Shown: positions 12,140 through 23,983 of the stretch, piece by piece
Layout: each line of letters opens with the position of its first letter
Numbering within the stretch: position 1 is the first letter of the stretch
From: Symsagittifera roscoffensis
Taxonomy: Eukaryota; Xenacoelomorpha; Acoela; Convolutidae
Direction: 5' to 3'
Length of the DNA: 64,000 bases
Assembly (NCBI RefSeq): GCF_963678635.1
Contig: NC_087062.1
Location: 81,508,751 to 81,572,750 of the forward strand
Notes under the pieces: generated by a model
Database searches by the model: none
The model's input: only the letters and a program-made list of their open reading frames with translations
What the model was told of the DNA's origin: nothing
Translations under genes and position numbers: made by a program

Positions 12140-13480
12140 CCAAGTTTTCAGACGGAAATGAGAACGAGAGTATTTGTTCTCTTATTGATGTTAACGATTG
12201 TTTTTTGCAAGGATCTTTAATAAATCAGCTCAGAATGATATCAAATAAAACATCTATCACAAACTTAACTGAGGAAGAATCAGATCATTACTTCTCTGAA
12301 TTGTCTTTTGAGTTAGATAAATACCAAACCCAACCAGAAAATTTCAATTCAAATTATGATTTAGATAACCAAGAAAATATGATGTTATTAAGGTTTTTCA
12401 AAATATCAGCTTAGTATGATATCAAATAAAACTCCTCCCATAAAACTCCCATAAACCTCATCCCATGCAAATCTATAAATGACAAAGATATATTCTCTGA
12501 ATTTTTAAACCAACTTTCTGTGGAAGGAAAATCAATAGATCTAAACACAGAAACATTTCAAAAAACACAAAACAACAATCCACTTTTAAAAGTTATCCAG
12601 TAACTTCAACAACAGCAACAGAAACTATCAAATCATTGTGAAAATTTATACTTACTTTTCGAATACCCTAAAATTGGTCTATGAAAAAGGAACAGCGTTT
12701 ATGAAAGAAGACTTCACTAGTTTGCTTCATGAACTAGGTATAACGCACGCTCCTAGAACGGCTTACTCACTATAGACAAATTGTAAAGTTGGAATACAAA
12801 ATAAACAATTAGAAACATATTTTAGAATGTTTTTTGAACAAGCTAAAGAAATTGGAGTGAACTAGCCCAAAAATTTGCGTTTGCACATAACAGAACAATC
12901 AATGCTAGTACTGGCTTAACACCATATGATATTGTATTTGGTCAAAAACCACAATTACCTAGGACTATTAAGAAACTCAAAACTATTTTGAGATTCTGAA
13001 TTCTGTCAGAATCTATGACTACATAGAGAGACTCTACAGACATCAACCAACAAAGCATTTCAACCACTTCTAAAAAAGAAAATCAACAATTCTCTTTTAT
13101 TAAGAGAAAACCAATTCAAGTATATCTAAAAAACATCATAAGGGAAAAACTTAGAAACAAATGCAAAAAGTCATGGATATTTCAGTAAATACAAATCAGG
13201 AGAAACTTTGAAAATGGGACAGAATGTCCTTATGGAAAGCAACTCTCTCTAAGAAGGAAAATCCAAACAATTACATGTGTTAAGATCAGGTCCATATACA
13301 GTAATAAAAAAGATAGCCAGTTTAATTCATGAAACCCAAATAGATTCCGACAATATTATAAAGAAAGTAATCAACAGAAATCATTAAATAGAATATGTCA
13401 CTTTTGAAGAAAATGCAACCAAGTTAGTAAACGCTTATATCCTTAAACAAGATTCATTTAAACCATTCTATGAAAACCTA
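12140..13480 (+). pseudogene. Linker and internally deleted integrase (family A)
   Basis: 12205-12414 encodes the diverged counterpart of the A1/A2 linker. From an S-I-D-L-N-T-E-T motif near 12534 the sequence jumps within about 70 bp to ATETIKSL near 12613. In A2 the same interval is about 540 bp and holds the zinc-binding domain and first part of the core. This copy has therefore lost roughly 470 bp. The remaining core includes a LLHELGITHAPRTAY segment and TNCKVGIQNKQL, where Gly stands at the third catalytic position that is Glu in A2. A C-terminal region (PQLPR, then a KLRSGPYTVIKK-like fold in broken frames) runs to about 13450. Confidence 0.6.
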
Positions 13481-14119
13481 ATGCAAACAAGAACTAAAAG
13501 ACTCAACTCCTCCCTTAAACAATGAATCGTTCCAAAACCCTACAGGGTTATCTGAATATTTACCAATAAAAATTCATCACAGACGAGAAAATAATATACA
13601 AGAATCAAAAATCGACCAAGAAAAGACCCTAATCAATACTGATTCTGGTTATCAGGCACATAATAGCGAATTATTACAAGTAACAAGTACTTCTAGAACA
13701 TTCAAAAGAAGACTGACATCGACACCTTACCGAACAGATACCACCAATAAAAAAACTAAACAGATTTTTATTTCACACCATCAACTTCAAAATATCAAAT
13801 TTCTCCCAGTCAGCAACCTGCTCAGCTTACCACTCAAAACGAAAGAAGTCGGAAACGAGCTCGACCACTACCTAATTTCAATCGAGCAGGATACCAGTAA
13901 AATATACATTTAATGATTTTTAGAAAATTTTCAATGTCAAGTTATTTATCCGGGTCATCAATTTGGATAGATCAAAATTTTCAAACAATAACCCTGAAAT
14001 CACAGTCAACCCAATAATTTTATCTGTCCTAAAAACGAAAATTCAAACCTTTCGAAACATTACTAATGCTAAATTTTAGCAACCTTCAACGACAGATCAA
14101 GAGAACCTTAATTCTTGTG

Positions 14120-16070
14120 TGTTTACTCTCAAATTGGGTGTTTTATTTCAAAATGAAGAGCTGGATAACGTATCCGGTTCGCTAAAAATACTCATTGCGA
14201 CTGATCATCTATGCAAAAAAACTAAAAATATATGCGTTAAATCAAGTAGCATCCCGCAAAGTTAGCTCAGAATATCTTTACACAACAGATAGCACTATAG
14301 AAGTTTTTCAACGATCTTAAAGAACCTATGTTTACGCGGGAATGTGTAAAGTTAAAACCTGTCCTATTCGAAAAAGGGACGCAATCCTCAATTGTTCACA
14401 ACATGAATTTGATGACCTATGGAGTCATTATACCACCTGAAGATTGTGAAAAAGCAGCAAAAACAACAAAACTAAGGTGAACAAAGATGGATACACTCAT
14501 GAACTAATTAAAAAAATTGATGAAAAAAATCTGCAACACAGAATTGAAGGAGCGTCACTAGACAGCAAGTCGAGCGTGTGAGAACAGAGGACAAGTAAAT
14601 ACTACATCTATGAAACACATATGCAGAAAAATAAGCTCAAAGTAAATCAAGAAACAAAACAAGTACAAAGTCCCTCCAGCATCCCATTACCATGCACAGT
14701 ACTCAAAGGAGGATGCAAATCGACATCATTAGACCCATATGCTTAAACATGGGACATAACTGAAAATTGCGTAGCCACAAAATAGTTTTCTCAGAAAGCG
14801 AAAATGATGAAGTACGCAAACAAGTTGGACCACCCTCATTATCACATACTGAGCGAGGGATTGGAATCCAATGGCTCTGACTTAAAAATTTGCAATTACA
14901 ATAAGCACCAAGAAGTCTGCAGCAAGCCATGAGCACTATATAAAACAAATTTTGAGTCTTTGTTTATTTCATACTCAGGCGGTTTCGACATGAACACTGG
15001 TAAATACAGAAACATGCGACATGCTCATGAAAATCATTATCAAATGCAAATTAATGAGAACCGATCAAGTAAGAATGAATCTTTTGATTTACCCTCTAGG
15101 AGGAAGTAGTTCTACAAGCATGCACGCTGAACGCCAAAACAAAAACTGGATCTTCCTTGGCGCCATGTAGGAACCAATGAAAATGATTATGGACTTCATC
15201 TGGGTGCAAAGTTAGCTTACAACCTTTAGTTTAATGCCAAATAACTAAGGCATTCTGAAATGACATTATTGCAGAACCAATGTGAGCTATAGAAAACACA
15301 AATTTTAACAATAAAGATGCTTGCTCTACAAAACACTAGATTAGCAGGATAAAAGCTATTTGGTAATCAATCTATGTTTTTTAATACTGACGGATCAGTT
15401 GGTTGGCTATACCACTGCTCAAACAAAATTTTACATGTCAAATTTCCAGAAAAATGTTTTAATCGAACACCGATCTATTATAATGGGCGACCAATGTTTG
15501 TCGACCCAATTACCCGCCAAACTTTTCCTTTTGCCAACAGAATACATTACGTTGGTGGCTTTAAAAATGCTTTTCAGCTTGATTTAGATGATAAAATACC
15601 TTGTTACCCAATGATGCCGGCATTTTACTTTCAAGACTCCTTTAGTATTTGATCCGCAAAATATGGGCAAAATTACGGAATTTCCCGCATACGATTCACA
15701 ACGCGCAGGCATTTAAACCCCACAACAATTAAAAACTTTTTGGGATAACGTCATTCATAACACCGCATCAACATCCATTCTCAAAAAAACTAGAAGAACC
15801 GTTCTTCAAATCGAACATATGGCTTCAGCAAATTCCGACGCTTTAACCGCTGCAGTTGGAAAAAAATCAGAAAATCTACCAAGACTCTTTACTCTCACTA
15901 CGATTCTTCATAAATAACAACTCTATATGAACTTTCGGATTCGTCGCTTTTTTCCGGGAAAAACTTGGAATCTATTTTGCGTGTTTTCTCTTTATCAAAA
16001 TTCTGCTCGAAGTAATCATAATAAATATCACAGCTTTAGAAATTATTAAGCTAAGTAATCGTATTTTGAG
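14120..16070 (+). pseudogene. Envelope-like glycoprotein remnant (family A)
   Basis: Broken frames encode a Cys-rich ectodomain that aligns by eye with the env region of family B at 41.4-43.6 kb. Shared features are an early pair of spaced Cys followed by a P-x-D-C segment (14340-14460), a Trp/Cys block around 14735-14900, and the open frame at 15374-15652. That frame holds a WLYHC motif, a CFNRTPIYY motif and FVDPITR. Beyond a frameshift, near 15660-15900, an FDPQNMGKI segment and a helix rich in Lys/Leu follow, then a hydrophobic anchor at about 15930-16060. The pattern recalls the chuvirus-like class of envelope found in some invertebrate LTR elements; this is recollection, not a search. 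Many stops make it non-functional. Confidence 0.55.
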
Positions 16071-16073
16071 TTT

Positions 16074-16196
16074 ATGAAAAATATTTTAACTTTCAATCTT
16101 TTCCTTTTGTCAGTTTTTACCTCAATCTTTTCAAATGAAAATTACCAAGAACCTCATCCAAACAGCTCACGAAAAAAAGTTCATAATCAAAAATAA
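16074..16196 (+). CDS. Short ORF with signal-peptide-like start
   Basis: This 40-codon frame begins MKNILTFNLFLLSVFTS, a basic residue followed by a strongly hydrophobic run ending in small residues, as in a secretory signal peptide. It stops after a further 20 or so hydrophilic residues. It lies directly after the env-like remnant of family A. It may be the first codons of an accessory or second secreted protein that has since acquired stops, because related-looking reading continues after the stop (to ~16380). No family is recognised. Confidence 0.3.
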   Translation: MKNILTFNLFLLSVFTSIFSNENYQEPHPNSSRKKVHNQK

Positions 16197-16199
16197 AAC

Positions 16200-17215
16200 G
16201 AAAGTATTTACCAAATTAGGAGTATACTATAGAATATGGGAGAACAAAACACCAGAATCCCACATTACTATTACAACACAACACTAGAAAAGAACCCAGA
16301 ATGTATCCAGACCTTTCAAACCAAACTGACCCAATTTCAGTATATAAAAAAGTCGAACAAAATCAAGAGGCGGTGAACCAAAACGATCACATCACTAACG
16401 TCATAGCTCCAAGTTAAACTTTTTTGTTTCAGAAGAAAAATTCAAAAAAAACTCAATTTGAATCTAAATGTTAATCGGTATATTAGACCGAGATTGTAAA
16501 TTTTTGATACAATCTCCAATTTCTTCAAATAACTTACAAACGAGAATAATAGCAGCAAAATTACTTGAAGCAGGAACTATTACTAATAGAGTCTTGTTGG
16601 TTATACTGTACCCTCAGGAAATTGTTCAAGAATTGGAAACCGAATCATCTAATACCAAATATAAAAATAATTAGTCGTTCCTCCAAGGCAACGGGTCGAC
16701 AGTTTTTAAAATTGACTCGGAGAGCATTCATTTTTGTGTATAAAATATCATTACATACTTATGATCTCATCAAAAGACTCGAATAGGAACATATTGAATA
16801 CCTCAATTTACTCGCAAATTTTTTGGATGCTGATCGATACACTATACAGAAAGAATGTGTTAATTATTAAACTTCGAACACACTACCAAAATTTCTTTAG
16901 ACAAGTTACAACAGCTCAATTACCAGTTTTAGAACCAAAAGCGAAATGCGACTTTTTGTTACTGATTAACCATACTTGAAAAAAAGACACTTTTCTATGT
17001 ACAAACAATGGTTCAACTCATTGGATTTCAGCGCTGTTTCATAATAACTGAAAATTTTATATTTGTCACTAAATTCATTATTTATTTTAAAAATTTATAA
17101 AGTGGAGAGCCCCAAAGCAGTATTATTAAACCAAGTAACAAATATTGGCATTTAATTTTATTTTTGGCAAGCACTATTTCAAATCAGGTTATTTGTGATC
17201 TGAACCAAATTGAAA
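16200..17215 (+). other. Decayed region after env, no gene identified
   Basis: The open frames at 16468-16674, 16565-16786 and 16734-16979 overlap in different phases, as if one longer coding region had been broken by indels. I recognise no domain. The segment is probably part of family A's 3' region or of another element nested beside it. Confidence 0.35.
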
Positions 17216-17221
17216 ATTGAT

Positions 17222-17575
17222 ATGGCATCTGAATGTCCTATTTGTTTGAAGACATGTAGTGCAATTAAAAACTCCATAAAAACAATCCTCCTCAACCTTC
17301 TCATCTTATTTGTACGTTTTGTTATAAGAAGCTAAAGCATAGAACAAATTCCCCATTTGCGAAAATACCGTGCCTTTTTTTGCTGGTACTTAATTCACAT
17401 GATTAATTTAACAGAATAAGATATCTATATCATTTGCAATAAAATAGCTCTTACCAAAAATAAGAAAAGGTACACTGTTCGACATCTTTACAGCAGTATA
17501 TACCAAACGTGCAAAAGAAACTGCAAAAATTTATGCCCAATTTGTCAGTCACAAAATCAATTTAATAACTTATGG
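17222..17575 (+). pseudogene. RING-finger-like Cys/His remnants
   Basis: An ATG at 17222 opens a frame with ECPICLK, the first Cys pair of a RING finger. In the next frame, after the A-run near 17280, come HLICTFC (His and second Cys pair) and, nine residues later, SPFAK where a RING would have Cys-Pro-x-Cys. The last two ligands thus seem changed to Ser and Ala. About 200 bp on, back in the first frame, RHLYSSIYQTC and NLCPICQ form what looks like a second, also damaged, RING. RING proteins usually act as E3 ubiquitin ligases. Here no intact zinc site remains and there are several in-frame stops. It could be a captured host gene or an accessory gene of the neighbouring element. Confidence 0.35.
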
Positions 17576-17599
17576 GCATAACTTTTGCATTTAGAAATA

Positions 17600-19778
17600 T
17601 GCAGTTTAACATGAATGAACGACTTGTTCAAATCGATGAACTCATCAGGGTAGGAGATGAAACAGACCCTTACATATATCCACAAATTGTCATTTATTAT
17701 TCCGATCATACAGCGGGCGAAAAAGGAAAAACTTTCATTTAACATAAAAGAAAATATTATTATTTTTTGATAGCAACCTCGATGTAGGGGAAATATCACT
17801 TCAGATAATTACAATATAACGGAGAAATTTCTCGCAATTAAATAAAATGCAAAAATATAAAAAGGACATCCGAATTTCCTCTTTTTTTAGCAGAAAACAT
17901 AATCGTAGATGAGAATTTTTCATGAAAAAGACCAGAACCAGCCTTTTCACAAAACTTGCATCCATTGTTTCCTTTAACTGACATCCCAAACAAACAATCG
18001 TTTGGAGAAATTCTTTTGTCCACTATATCAACAGGTTGTCCGTGTTTTAAATTGGCAAAAACTCTACCGCTATATTCAAATCAATAAATGCCCTTTCAAG
18101 TCTGAACCTTCCGTTTAGGCCAACATCTGGTATGAGAAATCCTTTTTACACTTCTTACATGAATGACTTCCTCCTTTGTCAATAAAATCATCAATTTTGC
18201 ATTGTCTCGCAATTACTATCTATTTCAATCCCTTTTCAAAATTTTTCTAAAAACCGATAAATCTATCATCCAACATACATGTTATGAACCAAAATTGACT
18301 TTCAAAAAACAACACAAAAACCTGACGCATCATCCTCCCCATCTTGTTTGCACAGACAGTGACGAATTAACGAAGGAATTTTCTGCCCAATATGGGCAAA
18401 GTCTCTGTCCCCTTTATCGCACACCAGTCTACACGTTGTCCTTTTCTTATCACTCCCCGTGCGAATATGCCACGCAATGACAAAAATTGGACAAGGTGCT
18501 CACCAAACCATTTACATCACAAGTTATCGACACTTAACGGATAATCACCCAAATCAAAAAGCTGGCAGCAGATGCTTACCGCCGTCAGCAACAAATTGCC
18601 CCATCTGCAAAATAGAAAATGAATTTTCCGAGCCTTGGAATGAAAACTTTTTGCAGCAGATTTAAAATTTTTTAATACGTTTTTTCACACAATTTTGTAT
18701 GCTTATACCTAAATTCTATTATTGTTTATGGACCATATTGATTTAAGGTTTGGAAATCTTTTCTAAGGAGAAGCAATGAAAAAGACAACAGCAGAAAACT
18801 CTGTAAGCTATAGCTTATCAAACGCTAAAAAAAACTATCTTTCTTTGTCACTGTGGTGGGACTGTGTATTACACTATTAATACCACTTAAATTGATACAG
18901 AAGTATATCAGAAAATTTGGAAAGGGTATATTTCCCTCCGGTTTTTTCTTGGTGCTTTTACCTATGAAACGGAACCCCATGGTAAGCCTGTGGATGATTC
19001 CAGGTAGACATAAAACTAAGATTAGGGGTTAATTAATGCCCAAAAATTCTTTTTTTTTACGAATCAAAAACTTTTTACCTTGTTTTTACAAAACCCTCAT
19101 TTATAAATTATGTCGCCTAAATGTTTCAAAGAAAAGCAAATTTAACAGAGTGAAAAAAAATGTTCTACATATTTAGAAATGGAGTACGACCCATAACTAA
19201 ACTGGAATTGCCCAAACGGAAACCCGGCACCAGAACAGGCGAACAGATTTAGGCCTTTACACCAAAGGCAAATAAGAAACCGAAAGAGAAAGATCAGTCA
19301 AACTTCTTTATCCCTGAACGATGGCCCGTCAAAGGGAGCAGGAAAATTCCTAGAAAAGGCAGAACGGCTGCGAATTCAGAAAGATTGTGAGATAAACCTA
19401 TCTCACGATATTCCAAAATTGTGACGACGCTGAAGTATTCCTTGAAGACGGAATTTAACAAATGGAAGCTTCAGTGGACGTTTCAGGCAACAAACATCGC
19501 CACGAGGTATTCAAACACCCGCCTCCAGAGAAAATATTTGATCACGAGTACTTTTCAATTAGTCCACAAAAAACTCATACAAATTGAAGGAGACATTTCC
19601 TAAGGAGTATCTCATAAAATTGGAAGAGACGTCTTTGCTCGTTCCATTCAGTGGAATAACAGCGTTCCCGGAACAAGACAACAAGCAGGGCGTGGACAGG
19701 CTAACAAAGGCATTGGAAAGAATTCGGTTTAATATCAAACGCAAACGAAGGGCGAAAAAAAGTTACAAAAGCAACTAC
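17600..19778 (+). other. Decayed coding-like sequence, unrecognised
   Basis: Open frames at 18163-18480, 18459-18665, 19421-19603 and 19584-19790 are compositionally protein-like but in shifting phases. Near 18840-18935 one frame encodes a hydrophobic segment flanked by Lys (FVTVVGLCITLLIPL) that could be a membrane anchor. The last frame ends in a basic KRKRRAKKSYK tail at the hairpin described next. I can name no family. It may be the 3' part of the family A element or a separate inserted element. Confidence 0.3.
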
Positions 19779-19912
19779 AGGCAGCGGTAAAGAAAATAAA
19801 GATCCTAGGAGACTATAATGTGGCTTTTGTAAGGAAACTTGAAAACATTCAAGTTTCCTTTCAAAAGCCACATTATAGTCTCCTAGAATCTTTGTTTTTT
19901 TTACCGCTGCCT
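19779..19912. repeat. Near-perfect hairpin: 65-bp arms, 4-base loop
   Basis: The left arm (19779-19843) and right arm (19848-19912) are reverse complements at 61 of 65 positions by my count, separated by AACA. The left arm contains the last codons of the frame ending at 19790. Transcribed from either strand it would fold into one long stem. Such a structure normally arises by inverted duplication, and the few mismatches say it is young or maintained. Confidence 0.9.
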
Positions 19913-20598
19913 TAAACTAATTGACATCTTAAACTTTATAAGATTTGGTTTTTAAGCTCAATTTAATCTTAAACATGTTGATTTGTATTATATTCATGCT
20001 TTAAGTGATTCCCATTTCGGGGAGTGCATTCACAATTGTTCATCTAAAGAAGGGAGTGAGTTGTAATTTTGGAAATGCTACACTAATATAAAAGGCTATT
20101 GTTTTAATTACTCACATAAGATCCGTGGTGACTCTTTTCTATTCTTAATTCGTTCACAGCTCAAGACAGCTAAAATTCGTTCACAGCTCCAAATATCTAA
20201 CTTTTCGAATTCTGAACGGATTTTTTTATTCTTTCAGTTTTTTTAACTTTTGAAAAAGGCAAAGATTTTTAAATAATTTAACGGATGATCGGGGAAACTG
20301 AGTATATATCCACGACGTCAGTCAGTCGGAGTGTGTCTATTGTTTTGGCTTTGAAAATAGATGAATCCCCCGCTGCTCCGAACTTAAAAGCAACTAAAGC
20401 AGGTGGAATTATTGTGAATTCCCCCAGTTGAACTAAATATTGATTTTTAAATATAAAAAATTAATAAATGTCAGTCTCCTGATCAAACGGAGGATAAGAG
20501 ATTAAGAGAGGACTGAATTTCAATAGCAGGTGCTGGGAAAACCAAACTAAAAGTGTTTCAGATGAGTCTGCCTGCATTTTTCAGTGACTCTAATTTCT
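19913..20598. other. Gene-free stretch before the tandem duplication
   Basis: No gene is supported. A purine run (AAGAAGGGAGTGAG near 20047) followed by a TATA-like AATATAAAAGG near 20085 could be the remains of a polypurine tract and LTR, but no matching second copy is seen in the window. Confidence 0.35.
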
Positions 20599-21925
20599 AA
20601 CGCTCAGACAGACGGCTAAGTTATTTTCATTTTTCTTCTACTTCTTCTTTTGAAAAATAAATCTTGAATTCTCTTAGAATAAATTTTCACTTTCAATTGA
20701 GTCACTCAAAACTTAATCAAGTTAAGTATATAAAATTCTCAAGTTACAAAAGCGAAAGCGAAGTGCAAAAACCCTAGCATTGGACAATAAATCAACTGAC
20801 AGTGAGCATTAGACAGTGTACTGATTCCCGGTAAGAATTGAACAACAACTTCTCCCCACAAGTTTATAAAATAAACATCCCCTCATATTGGTAAAAGTTA
20901 ACAATAAATGAACAGTTGTGCATAACATTTAACCTTTTCCATTTAATCATCCTTTTTAATTTATTTGTTTTGATAATTATCATTTTAACTCTAAGATCAG
21001 ATCGACCATTATCTATGATATAATTTTACCGAGTCTTATAATGTTAGTTACTAATTGAAACAAAGGGATCTATCAATCGACCCCACGTTTCTCTTAGTAA
21101 AAAAAAGCTATACGAAAGCACTTACTTCTTTTACTAAAACAATTTCAAATATCCGACACAGTTCAATGATTAATCACGAGAAAGTTACCATCTCTCACTG
21201 CAATTTTTTCATTATAAAACTCCAAACCTAATTAGTTTAATAAAAAAGTCTCTAATAACTTTTTTCTCCAATGAATTTTTTTAATTGATTTTTCAAGTCA
21301 TGAAGTAATTCAGGAGCTTTTTTTCATAGCAACCATTTTTCCGTCTCAGATTTCAGTCTCACTGGTAAAATAGTATACATGAATAGTTATCAGGTCAGAT
21401 TTGCATGTTTCAGCCAAGAAGAGCTTGGGACCATATGAACAAATCGTAAAGAACCGCTACCCCATAAAATATTGCAACAAATACATAAAGCACATAGAAC
21501 ACCGAATGTAATTTGAAGCTTATTTGCACGTTCTTATAAATTTCACACGTCTTCACTGCATACAGCATCATAGGAACAAATACACAATTTTGCAGGTTCT
21601 GCGACAAAGAAGTCACCCTGTCTAGTACCTTAATGAAACCTTGAGGATGCGACATGGCCACACAAAACACAGCGAGAAAGGACAGAATCGACATAGCTGA
21701 TCGGATCCAGGACACTGCGGGGAAGTTGAGGAGCTGTATTTCGTTGTTCGTGGACACTTGCAGTCCAAACTTGGCGGCAATCAGCTGACCTCTGTTCTCC
21801 CAGAAAGACTCCACCATCCCGCTGATCATGTGATGCATGGCCGATCCGAACGTCAGATAGGACACCGTGATACTGACCATGATGAAGAATTCCACGAATA
21901 TGGACACTATGCTATACTGAGGGTG
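20599..21925. repeat. Tandem duplication, copy 1 (1,327 bp)
   Basis: This copy is followed head to tail by copy 2 at an exact 1,327-bp offset, checked at several places (for example GACATGGCCA at 21651 and 22978). The copies differ at only a handful of bases that I could find. The unit covers the 3' end of the transporter gene's last exon plus about 810 bp beyond its stop. The left junction joins TTTCTA to ACGCTCAG; the internal junction joins GGGTG to AACGCTCAG, with almost no shared sequence. Confidence 0.9.
21410..21925 (-). pseudogene. Truncated 3' copy of the Aa_trans-type transporter
   Basis: It encodes the last ~170 residues of the neighbouring transporter: the FVEFFIMVSITVSYL helix, three more helices and the same C-terminus. 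At 21925 the frame runs out of the duplicated unit into unrelated sequence with a prompt stop. It lacks the first two thirds of the protein and any promoter of its own, so it should not make a transporter. Its near identity to the intact copy suggests a recent duplication, or an assembly artefact. Confidence 0.85.
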
Positions 21926-23252
21926 AACGCTCAGACAGACGGCTAAGTTATTTTCATTTTTCTTCTACTTCTTCTTTTGAAAAATAAATCTTGAATTCTC
22001 TTAGAATAAATTTTCACTTTCAATTGAGTCACTCAAAACTTAATCAAGTTAAGTATATAAAATTCTCAAGTTACAAAAGCGAAAGCGAAGTGCAAAAACC
22101 CTAGCATTGGACAATAAATCAACTGACAGTGAGCATTAGACAGTGTACTGATTCCCGGTAAGAATTGAATAACAACTTCTCCCCACAAGTTTATAAAATA
22201 AACATCCCCTCATATTGGTAAAAGTTAACAATAAATGAACAGTTGTGCATAACATTTAACCTTTTCCATTTAATCATCCTTTTTAATTTATTTGTTTTGA
22301 TAATTATCATTTTAACTCTAAGATCAGATCGACCATTATCTATGATATAATTTTACCGAGTCTTATAATGTTAGTTACTAATTGAAACAAAGGGATCTAT
22401 CAATCGACCCCACGTTTCTCTTAGTAAAAAAAAGCTATACGAAAGCACTTACTTCTTTTACTAAAACAATTTCAAATATCTAACACAGTTCAATGATTAA
22501 TCACGAGAAAGTTACCATCTCTCACTGCAATTTTTTCATTATAAAACTCCAAACCTAATTAGTTTAATAAAAAAGTCTCTAATAACTTTTTTCTCCAATG
22601 AATTTTTTTAATTGATTTTTCAAGTCATGAAGTAATTCAGGAGCTTTTTTTCATAGGAACCATTTTTCCGTCTCAGATTTCAGTCTCACTGGTAAAATAG
22701 TATACATGAATAGTTATCAGGTCAGATTTGCATGTTTCAGCCAAGAAGAGCTTGGGACCATATGAACAAATCGTAAAGAACCGCTACCCCATAAAATATT
22801 GCAACAAATACATAAAGCACATAGAACACCGAATGTAATTTGAAGCTTATTTGCACGTTCTTATAAATTTCACACGTCTTCACTGCATACAGCATCATAG
22901 GAACAAATACACAATTTTGCAGGTTCTGCGACAAAGAAGTCACCCTGTCTAGTACCTTAATGAAACCTTGAGGATGCGACATGGCCACACAAAACACAGC
23001 GAGAAAGGACAGAATCGACATAGCTGATCGGATCCAGGACACTGCGGGGAAGTTGAGGAGCTGTACTTCGTTGTTCGTGGACACTTGCAGTCCAAACTTG
23101 GCGGCAATCAGCTGACCTCTGTTCTCCCAGAAAGACTCCACCATCCCGCTGATCATGTGATGCATGGCCGATCCGAACGTCAGATAGGACACCGTGATAC
23201 TGACCATGATGAAGAATTCCACGAATATGGACACTATGCTATACTGAGGGTG
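21926..23252. repeat. Tandem duplication, copy 2 (1,327 bp)
   Basis: Second unit of the tandem pair; it holds the real 3' end of the transporter gene and continues without a break into the rest of its exon at 23253. Differences from copy 1 include single bases near 22172 (GAATAAC versus GAACAAC), 22480, 22658 and 23067. Confidence 0.9.
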
Positions 23253-23983
23253 ATCGGCCTCGATCACAGAGCTGAGAGGAATTGTCGAGATGTCCCCCTT
23301 GTCATGGGAACTTTCTAAGGATATTGCATCGCATGTGCCCGAATCACCGCTGTCACCGACACTTGGAATAGAAGCCGACACTATCGGGTTCGCCGTCGAC
23401 TCGTAAGTCGGTTTCGGGCAAATCGGAGTTTGAGGAACTATTTTGAGGATAGTCCAACACCACATGATGTTTAGAACGAAACAGGTTGTCAAGCCAAGAA
23501 TCACCGCCAAGTTTAGTTTCCTTATTTGGTCAGCTCTCGGCTTAATGCGCATGAAGAGAATCGGAAGGATATTAATGATTCCGCCGATAGCCACAGTTCC
23601 CATCAGAAAAGGCTCACCTGTCGCACCCCAATCATCCTTGTATTGATTGTCAACTTTGGCTCCGACCAGAAAAGTGATCACGACGCAAGTCGCAAACATG
23701 CAGCCTTTGATTAGCGTCAGGAGCGAGATTACCGGTTGGACTAAGAACTGCAGAAATACGACGACAATCGTAAGAACCAGGCAGAATATGGGAATCATGG
23801 CGATCCGGTTCACTCCTAAAATGTCGGCGAAGGCCTGGCTTCCCGCAAGTGCGTAGCTGATCAGCACAGAGACAAAACTGACTGCGAGAACTATGTCGAA
23901 ACAGAAAGCGCCCACTTTGTTCAGAAACAACTCGCCGACCATGTGTAGATTCGGTTTCACCACAGGAATATCCAGATTGTCGG
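22737..23983 (-). CDS. Aa_trans-type amino acid transporter, exon 2 (C-terminal part)
   Basis: This exon encodes about 415 residues: a long loop-to-helix start (NKVGAFCFDIVLAVSF) and about nine further membrane helices. A ~60-residue Ser/Asp-rich loop lies after the seventh helix of the whole protein, and the C-terminus is short. The FFNKVG-like entry to the third helix recalls TMEM104-like members of the amino acid/auxin permease group. I infer a secondary transporter for small amino-acid-like solutes; the substrate is unknown. The acceptor ...TTTTAAG is at 23984-23985. The exon begins with two bases, CC, completing a codon started by G in exon 1, and the frame then runs to a TAG at 22737. 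The joined protein would be 539 residues. The 3' 516 bases are duplicated downstream. Confidence 0.85.

Larger units (their letters stand above)
8530..16080 (+). mobile_element. Decayed env-bearing Ty3/gypsy element (family A, long copy)
   Basis: Gag, protease, RT, RNase H, linker, integrase and env-like pieces occur in this order on one strand, the order of Ty3/gypsy (Metaviridae) elements with an envelope. Every domain is interrupted by stops or frameshifts. Integrase carries an internal deletion relative to A2, and the RT active-site box is altered. No LTR pair could be recognised, so both ends are approximate. Confidence 0.7.

Noticed and set aside
19913-20598. 3' LTR of family A
   Set aside because: A purine run and TATA-like word are present, but no second copy before the family A gag could be found, so I list it only as a possibility.
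23085-23856. Plus-strand ORFs opposite the transporter exon (also 21758-21946, 24793-25294)
   Set aside because: They are antisense to well-supported codons of the Aa_trans-type gene, with Arg/His-rich shadow composition and no motif.
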